From positions 9,672,001-9,736,000 of the forward strand of contig NC_046674.1 in the NCBI RefSeq assembly GCF_003369915.1: 64,000 nt of DNA, in the 5' to 3' direction. Positions 36,511 through 46,801 of the stretch are shown here, piece by piece. The notes beneath the pieces are model-generated. The model worked only from the letters and a program-made list of their open reading frames with translations. It was not told the origin of the DNA and made no database searches. Source of the stretch: Drosophila miranda. Its lineage: Eukaryota > Arthropoda > Insecta > Diptera > Drosophilidae. The translations under genes were made by a program, and so were the position numbers. Position 1 is the stretch's first letter. Each line of letters begins with the position of its first letter.

Positions 36511-37040
36511 TTACCAGCCATGGGCCAGGCCGTAGGAGGGAGCAGCAATCGACTTGTAGCCCAATCCCAGGGGAGCATGAGTCAGGCCCAGGGGAGCATG
36601 GGCCAGGCCAAGAGGAGCATGGGCCAGTCCCAGACCGAGACCGAGCGGAGCGTGGCCCAGAGCTGGCGAGGCATAGCTGAGCCTCGGGCCCAGTCCGTAG
36701 GCCGAGATGGCCGGAGCAGCCAGCGGAGCGTGGGCCAGGGCGGGGGCGGCGTAGCTAATCCTGGGAGCCAGGCCGTAGGAGGCGGCATACGATGGAGCGG
36801 TCAGGCCGTGGCTGTAGGCCGGTGCGGCCAGGGCATGGCCGTACGAGATGGCCGGAGCGGCGGCCAAAGGCAGCGACGGAGCACCCAATCCTCCCAGGTA
36901 TCCCGGAGCGGGAGCGGGAGCGGCGGCGGCGCTGGCCAGGCAGAAGACGGCGAACACGAACTGCGAACGGGAGGAGGCACAGGCTGTTACACTGGAGGAG
37001 ATCCCGCAAGGGGTTCCAAGTCACTTACGTATTTGAACAT
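36511..37040 (-). CDS. Ala/Pro/Leu/Gly-rich secreted cuticle-like protein, 153 aa, two exons
   Basis: Exon 1 (37040-37029) encodes MFKY. A 68-nt phase-0 intron (GTAAGT...TCGCAG, 37028-36961) follows, and exon 2 (36960-36511) ends with TAA. The signal peptide is FVFAVFCLASAAA with mature start APAPAPGYLGG. The body has repeats of SYAAPALAHAPLAAPAIS and then LAHAPLGLAHAPLGL type, ending SYGLAHGW. TATAAAA (minus) is at 37121-37127. No canonical AATAAA was seen close downstream; an AATATA near 36377 is possible. The gene is tail to tail with the one at 35547-36077. Confidence 0.9.
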
Positions 37041-37127
37041 TTTGAGTGGCGTGTGGTATGGAGTCGTGGCAAGAACACTGGGCACCAGCTGAATAATGCC
37101 GCTGTCTGAGGCACAAATGCTTTTATA

Positions 37128-40100
37128 GCCCACAGACTTGCCCAAAAACGTTGCGCGAGAACGAACGGATGGCGGCCCAAAGACCCAGAGACCCAGAGAC
37201 CCACAGATGGAGACCAGACCGAATGCACTTTTACTTTTGTTGCATGGAAGAGAGACACAGAGAGACACAGAGAGGGAAAGAGAGACACCGAGAGAAGGAG
37301 AGACAGAGAGAGAGAGAGACATGCTAAGCTGGTATCGAGATGGAGATCGTGGCCCGGGACCCCGACTCGCACTGCCCCGCCCCGCCGCGCCCCAACCACA
37401 AGCAACGCGGATGTTTGGCTGTGACTGAGATTCAAGTATACCCTGGCGGAGGGTATTGTAAATCAGGGACCATCAGGGGATAATAGCAAAGAAAACGAAG
37501 CCATCAAAGACGTAGAATCATAGAGAAGGAGAGAATCATATCTAGCAGATTGCCGAATCTGGCTTAGATCCTCAGGGCCCTCTGGGCGGATGTTTGCTGG
37601 AAATGCATGGAAGCATCCTTGGAGGAGTGGTATTCTGCTGTGCGGCTGTACTAAGTCGACGATTCTTTCGATTCCTAAAGGGTAGAGAAGGTGGCCATCA
37701 CAGATGGCAGAGTTATGGGCAGAGCCATGGGTACCTTTATTCTCGATGGGCATTTAGGCACTGAATACTGCGAAAATCCTTCGGAAAGCGTATCAAACTC
37801 TTCGTCCCATGGGGCCAGAGACCAGCCTTTGCTTTGAATAATTTCTGATAAATTTGTATTTGCCAAAAGCCGCCGTCGCGTCGAGTCGAGTGGAGCCGAG
37901 TCGAGTGGAGTGGAGTGGAGTGGAGTGGAGTCCGGGGGTCTGTGGGAGGTGTGTGTGAGAAAAACTTAAATTGCATTTTGTTTTCTTGGTTTTTGCTTCG
38001 ATTCTTTTTTTTTTGGGCAGTTAACAAGTTTCCCCTCCGCTTCCTTCCCCTGGAAATCATTTAAATGAGCCGCAACGAATGCGTAAGCCTTTTGTAGAAA
38101 TTTCTGCACTGAACTGCCGTGCACCGGGCTAAATGCTCAGCCAATTGGAGTTGCAGCAGCCCCACCAAAGAGCAAAAGTCTTAATTATAGCACAGATCTG
38201 TGACTGTGGCTGTGGCTGTGGCTGCCGTGAATGGGGCGTGTCTGTGGCGCACACCTGTGCGTGAGGCAGTGCTGGCTGCTGTTGCCAAACCGGACTCCGC
38301 ACAAGAGAGATGCCGTGCCGCGATGTAGGGCACAGCCAGATCAGCATACTCGTATTGTTCTTGAACAATAACCGATCGACCGACCGCTCGATAAATGGCA
38401 GAGGCGTGGGCAAGGTCAGGCCAGCGGAGACGCTGAGAGGGTATGCCGCCACGGGGGCATCGGGCACTCATAATTCATGGGAGCTCTGGCTGCCACTTAA
38501 TTGCCAGTGAACGACCCACTCTATGCCACACTTTTCGGACACACTTTTTTACGTAAGACTCTATCTGTGGCACTTAACACTCTCCTCTCCTCTCCTCTCC
38601 TCTCGGAGGGGCAGCCCCCAAAAGTTGCATGCGTAAATCTCAGCAGCCTCGTCGATGGGGCCTGCCGGGCAAATGGAAAGGAAAAAGGGGCGGAGGCGTG
38701 CCACCTCCTGTAGCAAGCGTAGCTCGAAGGAGATTTGCATATCGGCAGGTTCTATATACCATATACGATAGGTGGTAGGTGGGCGATGACCAGCGACTTC
38801 CCAATGCGGCTGTAAATCTCCCAGGCGACGCATTTCAATTAAGAGTAGGAGCCTCTACAGAGATCCGGCTCCGGCTACGGCTTCGTCTCCGTCTCTCCAT
38901 ATTCTACACAGTGCGAAAAATCACTGGCAATTAATTTTGTGGCACTTGTGCAACACAGCAACACAGAAACGCAGCGATTAAATCAAAACACACAATTTAT
39001 TGGGCTCCAGGTTGAAACTCGAGCACTTGGCGGATCGGTCCGGTTTTTGTTTACGGTGGGCCCCGGCCGTCCCTCCGTCCGTCCGTCCGTCCATCGCTTA
39101 TTGATGTCTCCGATAATTATAATTGATCGAGCAACAAGTTCTAATCGCTGCCACTCGCTGCCATTATCGTTTCAATGCTCACTTCTCTCTGTCTCTATCT
39201 CTGTCTCTGTCGCTGTACGCATATCGTATCGTAATCGACTATCGTTCGACTGTCAATTAGACAAGATTGTGCCACCACACGAGTGCGAGTACGCGTTCTT
39301 GAAGCCTAGTCAGCAGGGGGTAATTATCGCTGGGTAAACACGCCTCGTAGGCCTAGAAGTTTGTGCGTGAATCAGAGCCAATTGGAGGGGCAGAGCTCTC
39401 GTGTGCCAGGGTTAAATTCCGACGAAGGGGGCAGACCCTCCACAGGAGTATCTGTCCAGGGTAGCACGGGATATTCGGTCCATCTAGTCGACTGAAATAT
39501 ACCTATCAATGGCATCCGAAGTATTTCAGAGCTGCAAAGCACCCACCCGTAGGGAGGAGGGCCTTCAATGTGCTCTGCAGGGTACTCTCTGCTCCCCACT
39601 CTGCAGGGTACTCTCTGTGTTTCCATGGGAAATGCATTTTCTGGGTCTTCCCCGCCTCAACCCGCTTTTCGGAAGAGGCGTGGCCGTCGAGACCAAAGAT
39701 TTTAATTTAATTTTTGCGCTGCAGCAGCGACAAGTACATTCGCTGCCAGAACCCCAGTCCCACGTGCAACAGCAACAGCAGCGGCAGCAGCAAGCGGTGG
39801 AGGAGGTAGAGGCGGAGCAGGAGAGGGTGGGATCTGGGGAAGGAGGCGTTTCAAAGGCGTTGAAAACAACGAATTTAAACGAATTTGCCATCAACGCGAG
39901 TCAAAGACTAGATTTAATTTGCAAATTTAGTCGGAGTTAAATGTCGTTCTCTGGGCCAAGAGTTTGTTGCCAATTTTCCACTGTTTGCGGGTTGCCGGTT
40001 GTCGCCTGCTGGTTGCACGCTGCACGGTATGATTAATGCCACGAATGGGGGCGGGGCGCGGGGGGCGGGGGACAGAGCCGTGGCAAGGGGCGTGACTCCT

Positions 40101-40440
40101 TTGGCTTATTGATTGTTTGCGATTAACGAAATGCAATTTCAGCGGCGCCTTTTAATTAAGTGCAACAGAGAGAGAAACAGCAACAGCGGCAGCATTAGTT
40201 GAAGGGGCAGGAACCTAAGAGCTGTGGCCCTGTGGCCCTCTGCCACACGCAATTTTCAATTAAAAATGACACTCGCTGCCGCACTAAAAGGAAAGCCCCA
40301 AGGATTAGATTGTGGAACATGGTCAAAAGTCAATGAACCAGAGACCAGAGACCAGAACCATCGAATGGCACAGAAAATGAAACTCGAGGGGATATTTCTC
40401 AGTCAGTCAGCGCGTGGGCCTGCTGCATTGTTGCATTGCA
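37128..40440. other. 3.3-kb intergenic region, no gene seen
   Basis: Only chance frames and simple repeats are present: GAGACAGAGAGA at 37256-37320, GAGTGGAGTG at 37884-37930, CTCCT units at 38581-38602 and CCGTCCGT at 39069-39090. A CAGCAACAGCAG stretch near 39770 yields a Gln-rich frame that I do not credit. Confidence 0.55.
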
Positions 40441-40493
40441 TTTATTTATTTGTCGTACGAGTGTCTGTGGCTGTGGCATGCGCGTGTGGCATC

Positions 40494-40862
40494 CTACTTC
40501 TTGAGGACAGCGGCCACTGGAGCTGCGGCATAGACAGCCGGGAAGGCGGCGCTGTGGGCCACGGTGTGGGCGCTCACGCTGCTGGCATAGGGAGCCACAT
40601 AGGGGGCGTACGCGGCGGTGTAGGCCACAGGGGAGGAGTAGGCCACGGGGGCAGTGTAGGCCAACGGCGAGGAGTAGGCCAGCGGGGCGGAGTAGGCGGC
40701 GTTGTAGGCCAGGAGTCCGGGACTGGGGGCAGCAGCGGCGAACAGAGCGCACAGGACGAGGGCGAACTGCAATCGAAGAAGGAGGAGGAGCAGAAGGAGG
40801 ATGCATTAAGAAGAGTCCTCTTGATGGAGCCAGGGGTTCATTCTACTTACGAATTTCATCAT
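40494..40862 (-). CDS. Ala/Tyr-repeat secreted cuticle-like protein, 94 aa, two exons
   Basis: Exon 1 (40862-40851) encodes MMKF. An 84-nt phase-0 intron (GTAAGT...TTGCAG, 40850-40767) follows, and exon 2 (40766-40494) ends with TAG. The signal peptide (FALVLCALFAAAA then PSPG) precedes AYSAPLAYSSPLAYTAPVAY repeats. A more complex C-terminus follows (SSVSAHTVAHSAAFPAVYAA, ending VAAVLKK). The Lys-Lys end is shared with the gene at 49571. TATATAAA (minus) is at 40931-40938 and AATAAATAAA (minus) near 40441-40450. Confidence 0.9.
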
Positions 40863-40938
40863 TTTGCTGATTGTTTGTGTTACTTGGAAGGTTGACTTCT
40901 GAATGACATCTTGGCTACAGTCGAGAGTGGTTTATATA

Positions 40939-41355
40939 GTCGAAAGCCCTCGCCCAAAACAAACCACTTAAGGCCCATCCTTGACGAAAACCGTTTAATG
41001 GCAGCACTGGCATCACGTACGCATATCAGGGCCAACACTTCGGCCAACACTCGTTCTTTGCATGGCCATTGCTGGCCAGATGGCAGTGGATAAGTGTTTT
41101 ATATGCTCTGCATTCCTATATCTATATCTATTTGCAGTAATTGCTCCTCTTCGCGTTTGAGACTGAGTGCGTGGCGTCTCCTCCCACAATGACATTTCCG
41201 CACTGGCGTCAGCAGCTGCCTTCTGCGGATTCAATTATCATAATTTAACACTTTGCCTCCATTCAACACCGCCCTTCCCTTCCCTTCCCTCCACCCGCTT
41301 CGATACTCCTCTCCTTGGGCACGACGTGCCTCCCATCTCAACCAACTCCGGTAGT

Positions 41356-41411
<56 letters not shown>

Positions 41412-42057
41412 GCGCGATGCGCGATGCGCGCTGCTCTGCATTCTAATCAGAGATGAGATGCAAATAAATACGAAAAGTGGTTTATCCCACCAGCGAGGGA
41501 CGCAGCCGGATCGAAGCCCTTCGGTTGAGGTGGAAGGCAATGGGCAACAATGGACAGGAAAGGCCTTTGGGGTCAATGAATCTGATATGTACAGTGGCTA
41601 CAGAAAGTGCACTCACAACTAGAGGCACTTCCTTGCAGGTTATTGCTCCGATGACCCACTACTATGGCGGGTTATTAATGGTATTCAAAAAGTAAATCCC
41701 TGACGAGCTTGCGACTAGGGATGATGTTCTTCTAATTCACTGAAGGAACGGGAAAAACCTCCAAGAGCACAGTGTTTGGCGTAATAGAAAATAGAAAAGT
41801 TTGGCCCGCTATATCGTCAGATAAGGCCTGTCGGGTTTCCCAGTCCCAGTTAACAAATTCCTTAAACATTAGTCAGTGGTGATCGCTTTTTCCACTGCCC
41901 ACTGTACCAAATCATTGTTTTTTCTTTCCCGCCGCTCTCCCGTTCCCGTTCTCCCTGCATAGCCATTGTATCGACACATATACAAAAATCCTATGAAAAT
42001 TCCAACAATTCTCGTTCTCAGCCATCAATTTCATATTTTTTTGGATATGCTATTTAT
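40939..42057. other. intergenic region with a long poly-G tract
   Basis: No gene is seen. The tract of about 53 G at 41358-41410 is listed separately. CCCTTCCCTTCCCT pyrimidine repeats precede it at 41275-41292. Confidence 0.6.
41358..41410 (+). repeat. poly-G homopolymer of about 53 bases
   Basis: An uninterrupted G run extends from 41358 to 41410. Runs this long are rare in fly euchromatin and the true length is uncertain because polymerases and base callers slip here. Confidence 0.8.
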
Positions 42058-42803
42058 AAACGAGGGGGAACGTTATGAGTTGCTGCGGAGACCGCAACTC
42101 TACAGTTATACCCGATACTAAGTCAGTATAACTCCCCTCCGGCAGACGCCGCTAATATTAAACGACACGACAAAGAGTGCGTGCGAGAGAGACAGAAAAT
42201 CAGTCTGACGTCGGGCGCTGCGTAGCCACTGCAAATTGATTTGTTCCTTTTGGCTATAAGAATAATCCGATCTGAGCCAGATTCAGCAATCTGATAGATA
42301 TGGTCGTTCTCTATGATCTTCTCAGGAATGTGGATCAAAAATTTGGTTGCTCTAGCTTTTATAGTCTCTGAGATCTAGGCGCTAATGTTTTGCGCTAAGC
42401 AAAGCCGGCTATGCTACGTGTGTGTTAGAGAGAGACAGAGCGAGAAAGAATGAAATTGTTTTCTTGCTTCTGGCTATAATAATTATACGATCTGTCTTAG
42501 ATTTTACACTCTAGAACATATAGTCATCCTCTACGATTCTGCGTTTTCAGTTTTCTCGTATCTTTGAAATTGTGGATGCCACAGATTTTCGCCCTTTGTG
42601 TCTTTTTGTCTTTGAGCACTAGGCGCTGATAGAGACGGACAGACGGACAGACAGACAGGGCTCAATCGACTCGGCTATTGATGCTGATCAAGAATATATA
42701 CACTTTATGGGGTCGGAAACGATTCCTTCTGGACGTTACACACATCCACTTTTACCACAAATCTAATATACCCCAATACTCATTTTGAGTATCGGGTATA
42801 AAA
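42058..42803 (-). mobile_element. Helitron-like non-autonomous repeat (ISY/SGM type of the obscura group)
   Basis: The minus strand runs from TATACCCGATACTC (near 42803) through GTAACGTCCAGAAGG...GTTTCCGACCCC to an end with the hairpin GAGTTGCGG...CCGCAGCAACTC, then CCCCCTCG beside an A/T-rich site (42058-42070). A hairpin shortly before a CTNN-like end with no target duplication is Helitron style. I recall this sequence as a very common dispersed repeat in D. pseudoobscura/miranda. There is no coding capacity. It appears internally shortened against the common form. The exact subfamily name is an inference. Confidence 0.7.
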
Positions 42804-43387
42804 ATAGCCATGTGCGCAATAAAAATAGTAATAATAATGCTCACAATAAATAGTATAATGGGTAAGAGGATGTGATCTATTCGTTCAGGCCCACAAACTG
42901 ATTTGTTCCCCGTTGAAACCACACATTCAGCACAGGATGTGCTCCAATGAAAAGGCCACAGATCCTCCTCGATTGCCGGCCTGCAACACGCACACACTCG
43001 CTGCTGTCTTGTGGTACGTGGCAGACTCTCTGCTGGGCGTATCCCCGGCCCGGCACACGAGTATTTGCAAAACAATTTCCACAAAAAAAAGGGGGCTGGG
43101 CTGTATACGTTTCACGCAAAGTGCAAATTATTTATTTCGACATTGATATTGTATATTCCGGTGTTTCCTGTGGGTCCTGTTTCCATTTGTTCATTTTCAG
43201 CTTCCAGCAGTGTGTTTGGGGAGCGAAAGGAAGAAGAACGAGAGGGCTGAAGGCGGTGCAGTGCAGAGATGTGCAGGTGGTGCAGGTTGTGCAGGTGGTT
43301 GCAGGTGCATATAGGAGTATCCATATTGTTGGGGGAGGGGAGGGTGTCCAGTGTCCAGATTATCCTTTTTCAATGGCCCGTCCCTGA

Positions 43388-43707
43388 TTAGCGGTAGTAG
43401 GCGGCATAGGGGTATGCGGAGTAGGCGGACGCATAGGGATACGCGGAGTAGGCGGAGTAGGCGGCGTAGGCGGGGGCTGTGTAGGCGGCGGTGTAGGCAG
43501 ACGAGTAGGGGGAGGCGGCCACCAGGGGGGAGGAGTAGGCGCTGTACGCCAGTGGGGCAACCACCGCGGGCTTGGCAGCCACGCAGGCCATGACGGCGAA
43601 GAGGCACAGAGCGAACTGTCGGGTAAAAAAAAGAGGAGAAGATGAAGATTACTCCTTGGGGTTCCCTGTGGCAGGGATTATCCTTCGATCCTTACGAATT
43701 TGAACAT
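43388..43707 (-). CDS. Ala/Tyr-rich secreted cuticle-like protein, 79 aa, two exons
   Basis: Exon 1 (43707-43696) encodes MFKF. An 80-nt phase-0 intron (GTAAGG...CGACAG, 43695-43616) follows, and exon 2 (43615-43388) ends with TAA. The signal peptide (FALCLFAVMACVAA then KPAVVAP) is followed by AYSAYSS and repeats of YTAAYTAPAYAAYSAYSAYP type, ending PYAAYYR. It is one of the shortest cluster members. TATATAAA (minus) is at 43784-43791. A candidate AATAAA (minus) near 43131-43136 would give a 3' UTR of about 250 nt. The gene is head to head with the one at 44252. Confidence 0.9.
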
Positions 43708-43791
43708 GTTGCTGGTTGCTGGTTGTTGTTGGTGGTTGGTTCTCAGGCAGTAGACTGATATCTGCTGCTACCCGGCATCGGAATTTATATA

Positions 43792-44120
43792 GCCGCAGAT
43801 CCGCAGATACAGCAGCAAAAGCGAAGGTGATCCCTGGAAATTGGTATGCAAAAGCCACGCTCGAATCGGTTCCAAGACCATATACTATACCTGTACAGGC
43901 GGACCAAGGAGAATCTTTGCTGTGGCACTTTTGGTTTCGTTTCTGAGAGACGCGTGACGAAAAACAATAAACAAATCGAACAGGCACTCGAGTTCGTGCC
44001 TGGAATAGCGAATCATCTCCGATCGAATCCATCAGTCAATCGATGGATACTCGTACTACAAGTCTTCGCCTGGTCTGACCCACTGGCTAGTAGTGGCTGT
44101 ACCTCCGGGTTCCACAAGTT
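43792..44120. other. shared upstream region of a head-to-head gene pair
   Basis: About 330 bp lie between the two TATA boxes of the genes at 43707 (minus) and 44252 (plus). No coding sequence is present. Confidence 0.5.
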
Positions 44121-44251
44121 TATAAATGCCAGTCCGATCTCCGGCTTGGGTTTCATTCCATTTCTAGAACTTTGAGCAGTCAGAACTCAGATAAAAAAGA
44201 TACAGACACAGATACTGATACAGATACAAAGATATACACAGATACGTAGAT

Positions 44252-44630
44252 ATGTACAGATACAGGAAATTAGTAAGTTTCAAGCCAGAGAAAACCCGAG
44301 AGATGCACTTGCTCAACGGTGAACAACGATCAACAGGTGCCTCTGCTGCTGCTCCTCGTGAGTGCTGCCTCCGCGGGACAGATACGGGATGCTGCCGAGG
44401 AGGTGGATGTCCCGCCTGCCCATCGGGCTGCCCCGCCGCCACAGACTGCTGCTGCTGCTGCACCGCCACCGGGCCCCCCGGGACCCCCAGGACCCCCAGG
44501 TGTGGGTGTGCTGCCGCCCAGCTATCCCTTGTTCTACCAAGCTGCGTGGCTGCCATTCGGACGCTACAGCGGCTCTATACCCCTCGTGGCAGCACCACTT
44601 GTGGCACTCACTGGTGCCCCAACACCATGA
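44252..44630 (+). CDS. Pro-rich secreted protein with a short collagen-like stretch, 104 aa, two exons
   Basis: Exon 1 (44252-44272) encodes MYRYRKL. A 64-nt phase-0 intron (GTAAGT...CAACAG, 44273-44336) with CTCAAC as a likely branch site follows, and exon 2 runs to the TGA at 44628-44630. The signal peptide is VPLLLLLVSAASA with mature start GQIRDAAEEVDVPP. It then has PPPQTAAAAAPPP, the collagen-like GPPGPPGPPG, and a unique C-terminus (LPPSYPLFYQAAWLPFGRYS). TATAAATG lies at 44121-44128. The acceptor tract is poor in pyrimidines, so the exact junction is somewhat uncertain. No clear AATAAA is seen. Confidence 0.82.
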
Positions 44631-45248
44631 GTCAACTCAAAATGAAGGCCGCCTTAGCCGCTAGTTCTGGTTCTGGTGCTGGCTCTGGTTGAATTTTCGT
44701 TTATTATTTGTTATATTTAATGTTTGTTTTGTTTCGGTTTGTTTTTGATTGGAAATATACGATTATTATATTTAGATGATGTCCGAATAATTATTCAAAT
44801 GCCACGCACACACTCCTGCCTCTCCGATTGGTGGCAATGACGCAACTCTAATTCGAAACTGCCGACACGTGCTTGTCCTACTGAAAGATGTTTGTTTGCC
44901 TCGCCAATCAATACCGTATTCTGAGGCAAGGCATTTGCATTCGATGACGCAAGTCATTTGGCATCTCTCCGGATGATTTCCGCATTTGCTAATGACTAAC
45001 GGCGATACGGTGGAAGGAGCCATGCGGCATGCTTAAAGCCAAATGCAATTCCAGACAGAAACGAATGAGAAAGGATTCATTCCTTTAACAGCTCTTTTCC
45101 CACAGCCTAAGCACTAGAGCTCCTTCCCGCATCAAAGCCATAGAGACTTAAGGTAGTGATCCATCCATTGGGAACCCCTGCCTCTCAGAACTCCCAAAAC
45201 CCAGTAAAAGCGAAGATACAGATTCAGTTTGATTTGTGGGGGGGTTTT
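44631..45248. other. intergenic region, no gene seen
   Basis: It begins with the probable 3' UTR of the gene at 44252 (AT-rich, 44695-44780). No further coding sequence is found. Confidence 0.55.
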
Positions 45249-45291
45249 TTTTATTGCATTCCGAAGTCAGTTTTCAGTCCATTTTAGAGCC

Positions 45292-45744
45292 TTACAAGAC
45301 GGTGGTGTAGCCAGCGGCATAAGGATAGCTGGCATAGGGATAGGCGGAGTAGGCGGAGTAGGCAGCGGCCACAGGAGCGGAGTAGGCAGCGGCCACAGGA
45401 GCGGAGTAGGCAGCAGCCACAGGAGCGGTGTAGGCAGCGGCCACAGGAGCGGAGTAGGCAGCGGCCACAGGAGCAGTGTAGGCGGCAGCCACTGGGGCCA
45501 CAATTGGGGCAGCGGCGACTCCGTTGAAGTTACGTGCCACATACTGGGAGCTGGTGGCAGTCACCACACCCGCGGGCACAGCGGCACCCACCACAACGGC
45601 AGGCTTGGCCTCCGCCACACTGCAGGCGATGGCAGCCACGAGGACAACGAGAGCGGACTGCAAGGAAGAGAGAGAGAGGACACTTGTAGGGATCTCCGTT
45701 GAAAGACCAGGATGCGGATCGGCAGTCCTTACCAGCTTGAACAT
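45292..45744 (-). CDS. Ala/Pro/Tyr-repeat secreted cuticle-like protein, 125 aa, two exons
   Basis: Exon 1 (45744-45733) encodes MFKL. A 75-nt phase-0 intron (GTAAGG...CTTGCAG, 45732-45658) follows, and exon 2 (45657-45292) ends with TAA. The signal peptide is SALVVLVAAIACSVAEA with mature start KPAVVV. A unique motif TSSQYVARNFNGVAAAPIV resembles the SSQ...RN...G motif of the gene at 29760. Five to six near-identical 15-codon repeats of YTAPVAAAYSAPVAAA type and a tail SYPYAAGYTTVL follow. TATAAAA (minus) is at 45823-45829 and AATAAA (minus) at 45249-45254. Confidence 0.92.
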   Translation of the reverse strand: MFKLVRTADPHPGLSTEIPTSVLSLSSLQSALVVLVAAIACSVAEAKPAVVVGAAVPAGVVTATSSQYVARNFNGVAAAPIVAPVAAAYTAPVAAAYSAPVAAAYTAPVAAAYSAPVAAAYSAPVAAAYSAYSAYPYASYPYAAGYTTVL

Positions 45745-45829
45745 CTTGGAGATTGTTTGGGGGATTAGTGTGTGATTTGAGCAAACAAATTGGACTATAA
45801 TCAACCGAGTGGCCAGCTGTGGTTTTATA

Positions 45830-46801
45830 CCCCAGACCCCGGCCGTACGAATGGGAGCGGGCGGATGGTTCTACCACTGCTCTGCGCCGCTGCACGGGAA
45901 TGCAGAGCGGGGCGGCCTTTGAGTGGCTCCAAATGCTGGCTACGTGCCCGCGGCTTTTGGGTTTCGGGGCTTCGGGGAGGTCGAGTCCCCGATCTGGTAT
46001 TTCGGGCACGTTTCCAAATGGTGAGTGAGCCCATAAAAGTTGTTGCCGCACTGAAGGTGAGTCTATTGGCCAGTGCCCAGTGGGCAGTAGCCAGTAGCTG
46101 TTGGGAGGAGTGATTGATGCCAACTGCCAATGCTAATTGGCATCGTTGGCCGATGAGTAACCTCTCGTGCCAAAAGCCAAAAGCCAAAAGAGTTGGGAGT
46201 GTGAGGGAGGGCTCCGCTTTAATCCAATTTCGATTTGCAAGGTTACGTTTGCCACTTGCCACTTGCCACTCAATGGGACTCCGTAATTACAGTAGCAGTT
46301 GCAGTTGCATTTATGCAATCCCCCTCTCTCCCAACCAAAAAAAAGATTATCTCTAAAGAATAAAGTTCAATGGACTGTCGAACGTTATGTCTCTGTGTCT
46401 CTCTGGTATCTGGTATCGAAAGAGTTTCAAGCTCAAGCCACATGTAGCACACACATGTACGTACAACATATCTCTTTGGGATGGAAAATATAGGAGCATG
46501 TACCATAGTAGTCCCATTCCAATGTCTAGAATGACTTACTTTCATTCGCTGCAAAATGAACAAAACCAAAGCCAACCGACAACAGACCGACAATTTTTAT
46601 CGCCAGTCAGTCCCGCGTCCCGACTCCCGCGTCCCGCGTCCCGATTCCCGACTTACTGGAATACAGAAAACTATCTGGGGAGAGAGAAAGATATCATCCT
46701 ATATATAATATAGATATGCCAAATGCCATTTGCCATTTGCAGGGCAGTGCAAAGCAAAACAGTTGGAATTTTGCATCGAAACGGAGCGGTTCGCGACGAT
46801 A
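45830..46801. other. intergenic and 5' leader region of the LRR gene
   Basis: No separate gene is seen. The LRR frame stays open upstream of its first good ATG to about 46730, where TTTGCAG at 46735-46741 could be the acceptor of an untranslated first exon. A TATATATAATATAG at 46700-46713 might act as a promoter. Neither is proven. Confidence 0.45.

Noticed and set aside
41238-41622. Poly-Gly / poly-Pro frames over the G53 tract
   Set aside because: They are a trivial product of the homopolymer, whose length and thus frame is unreliable.
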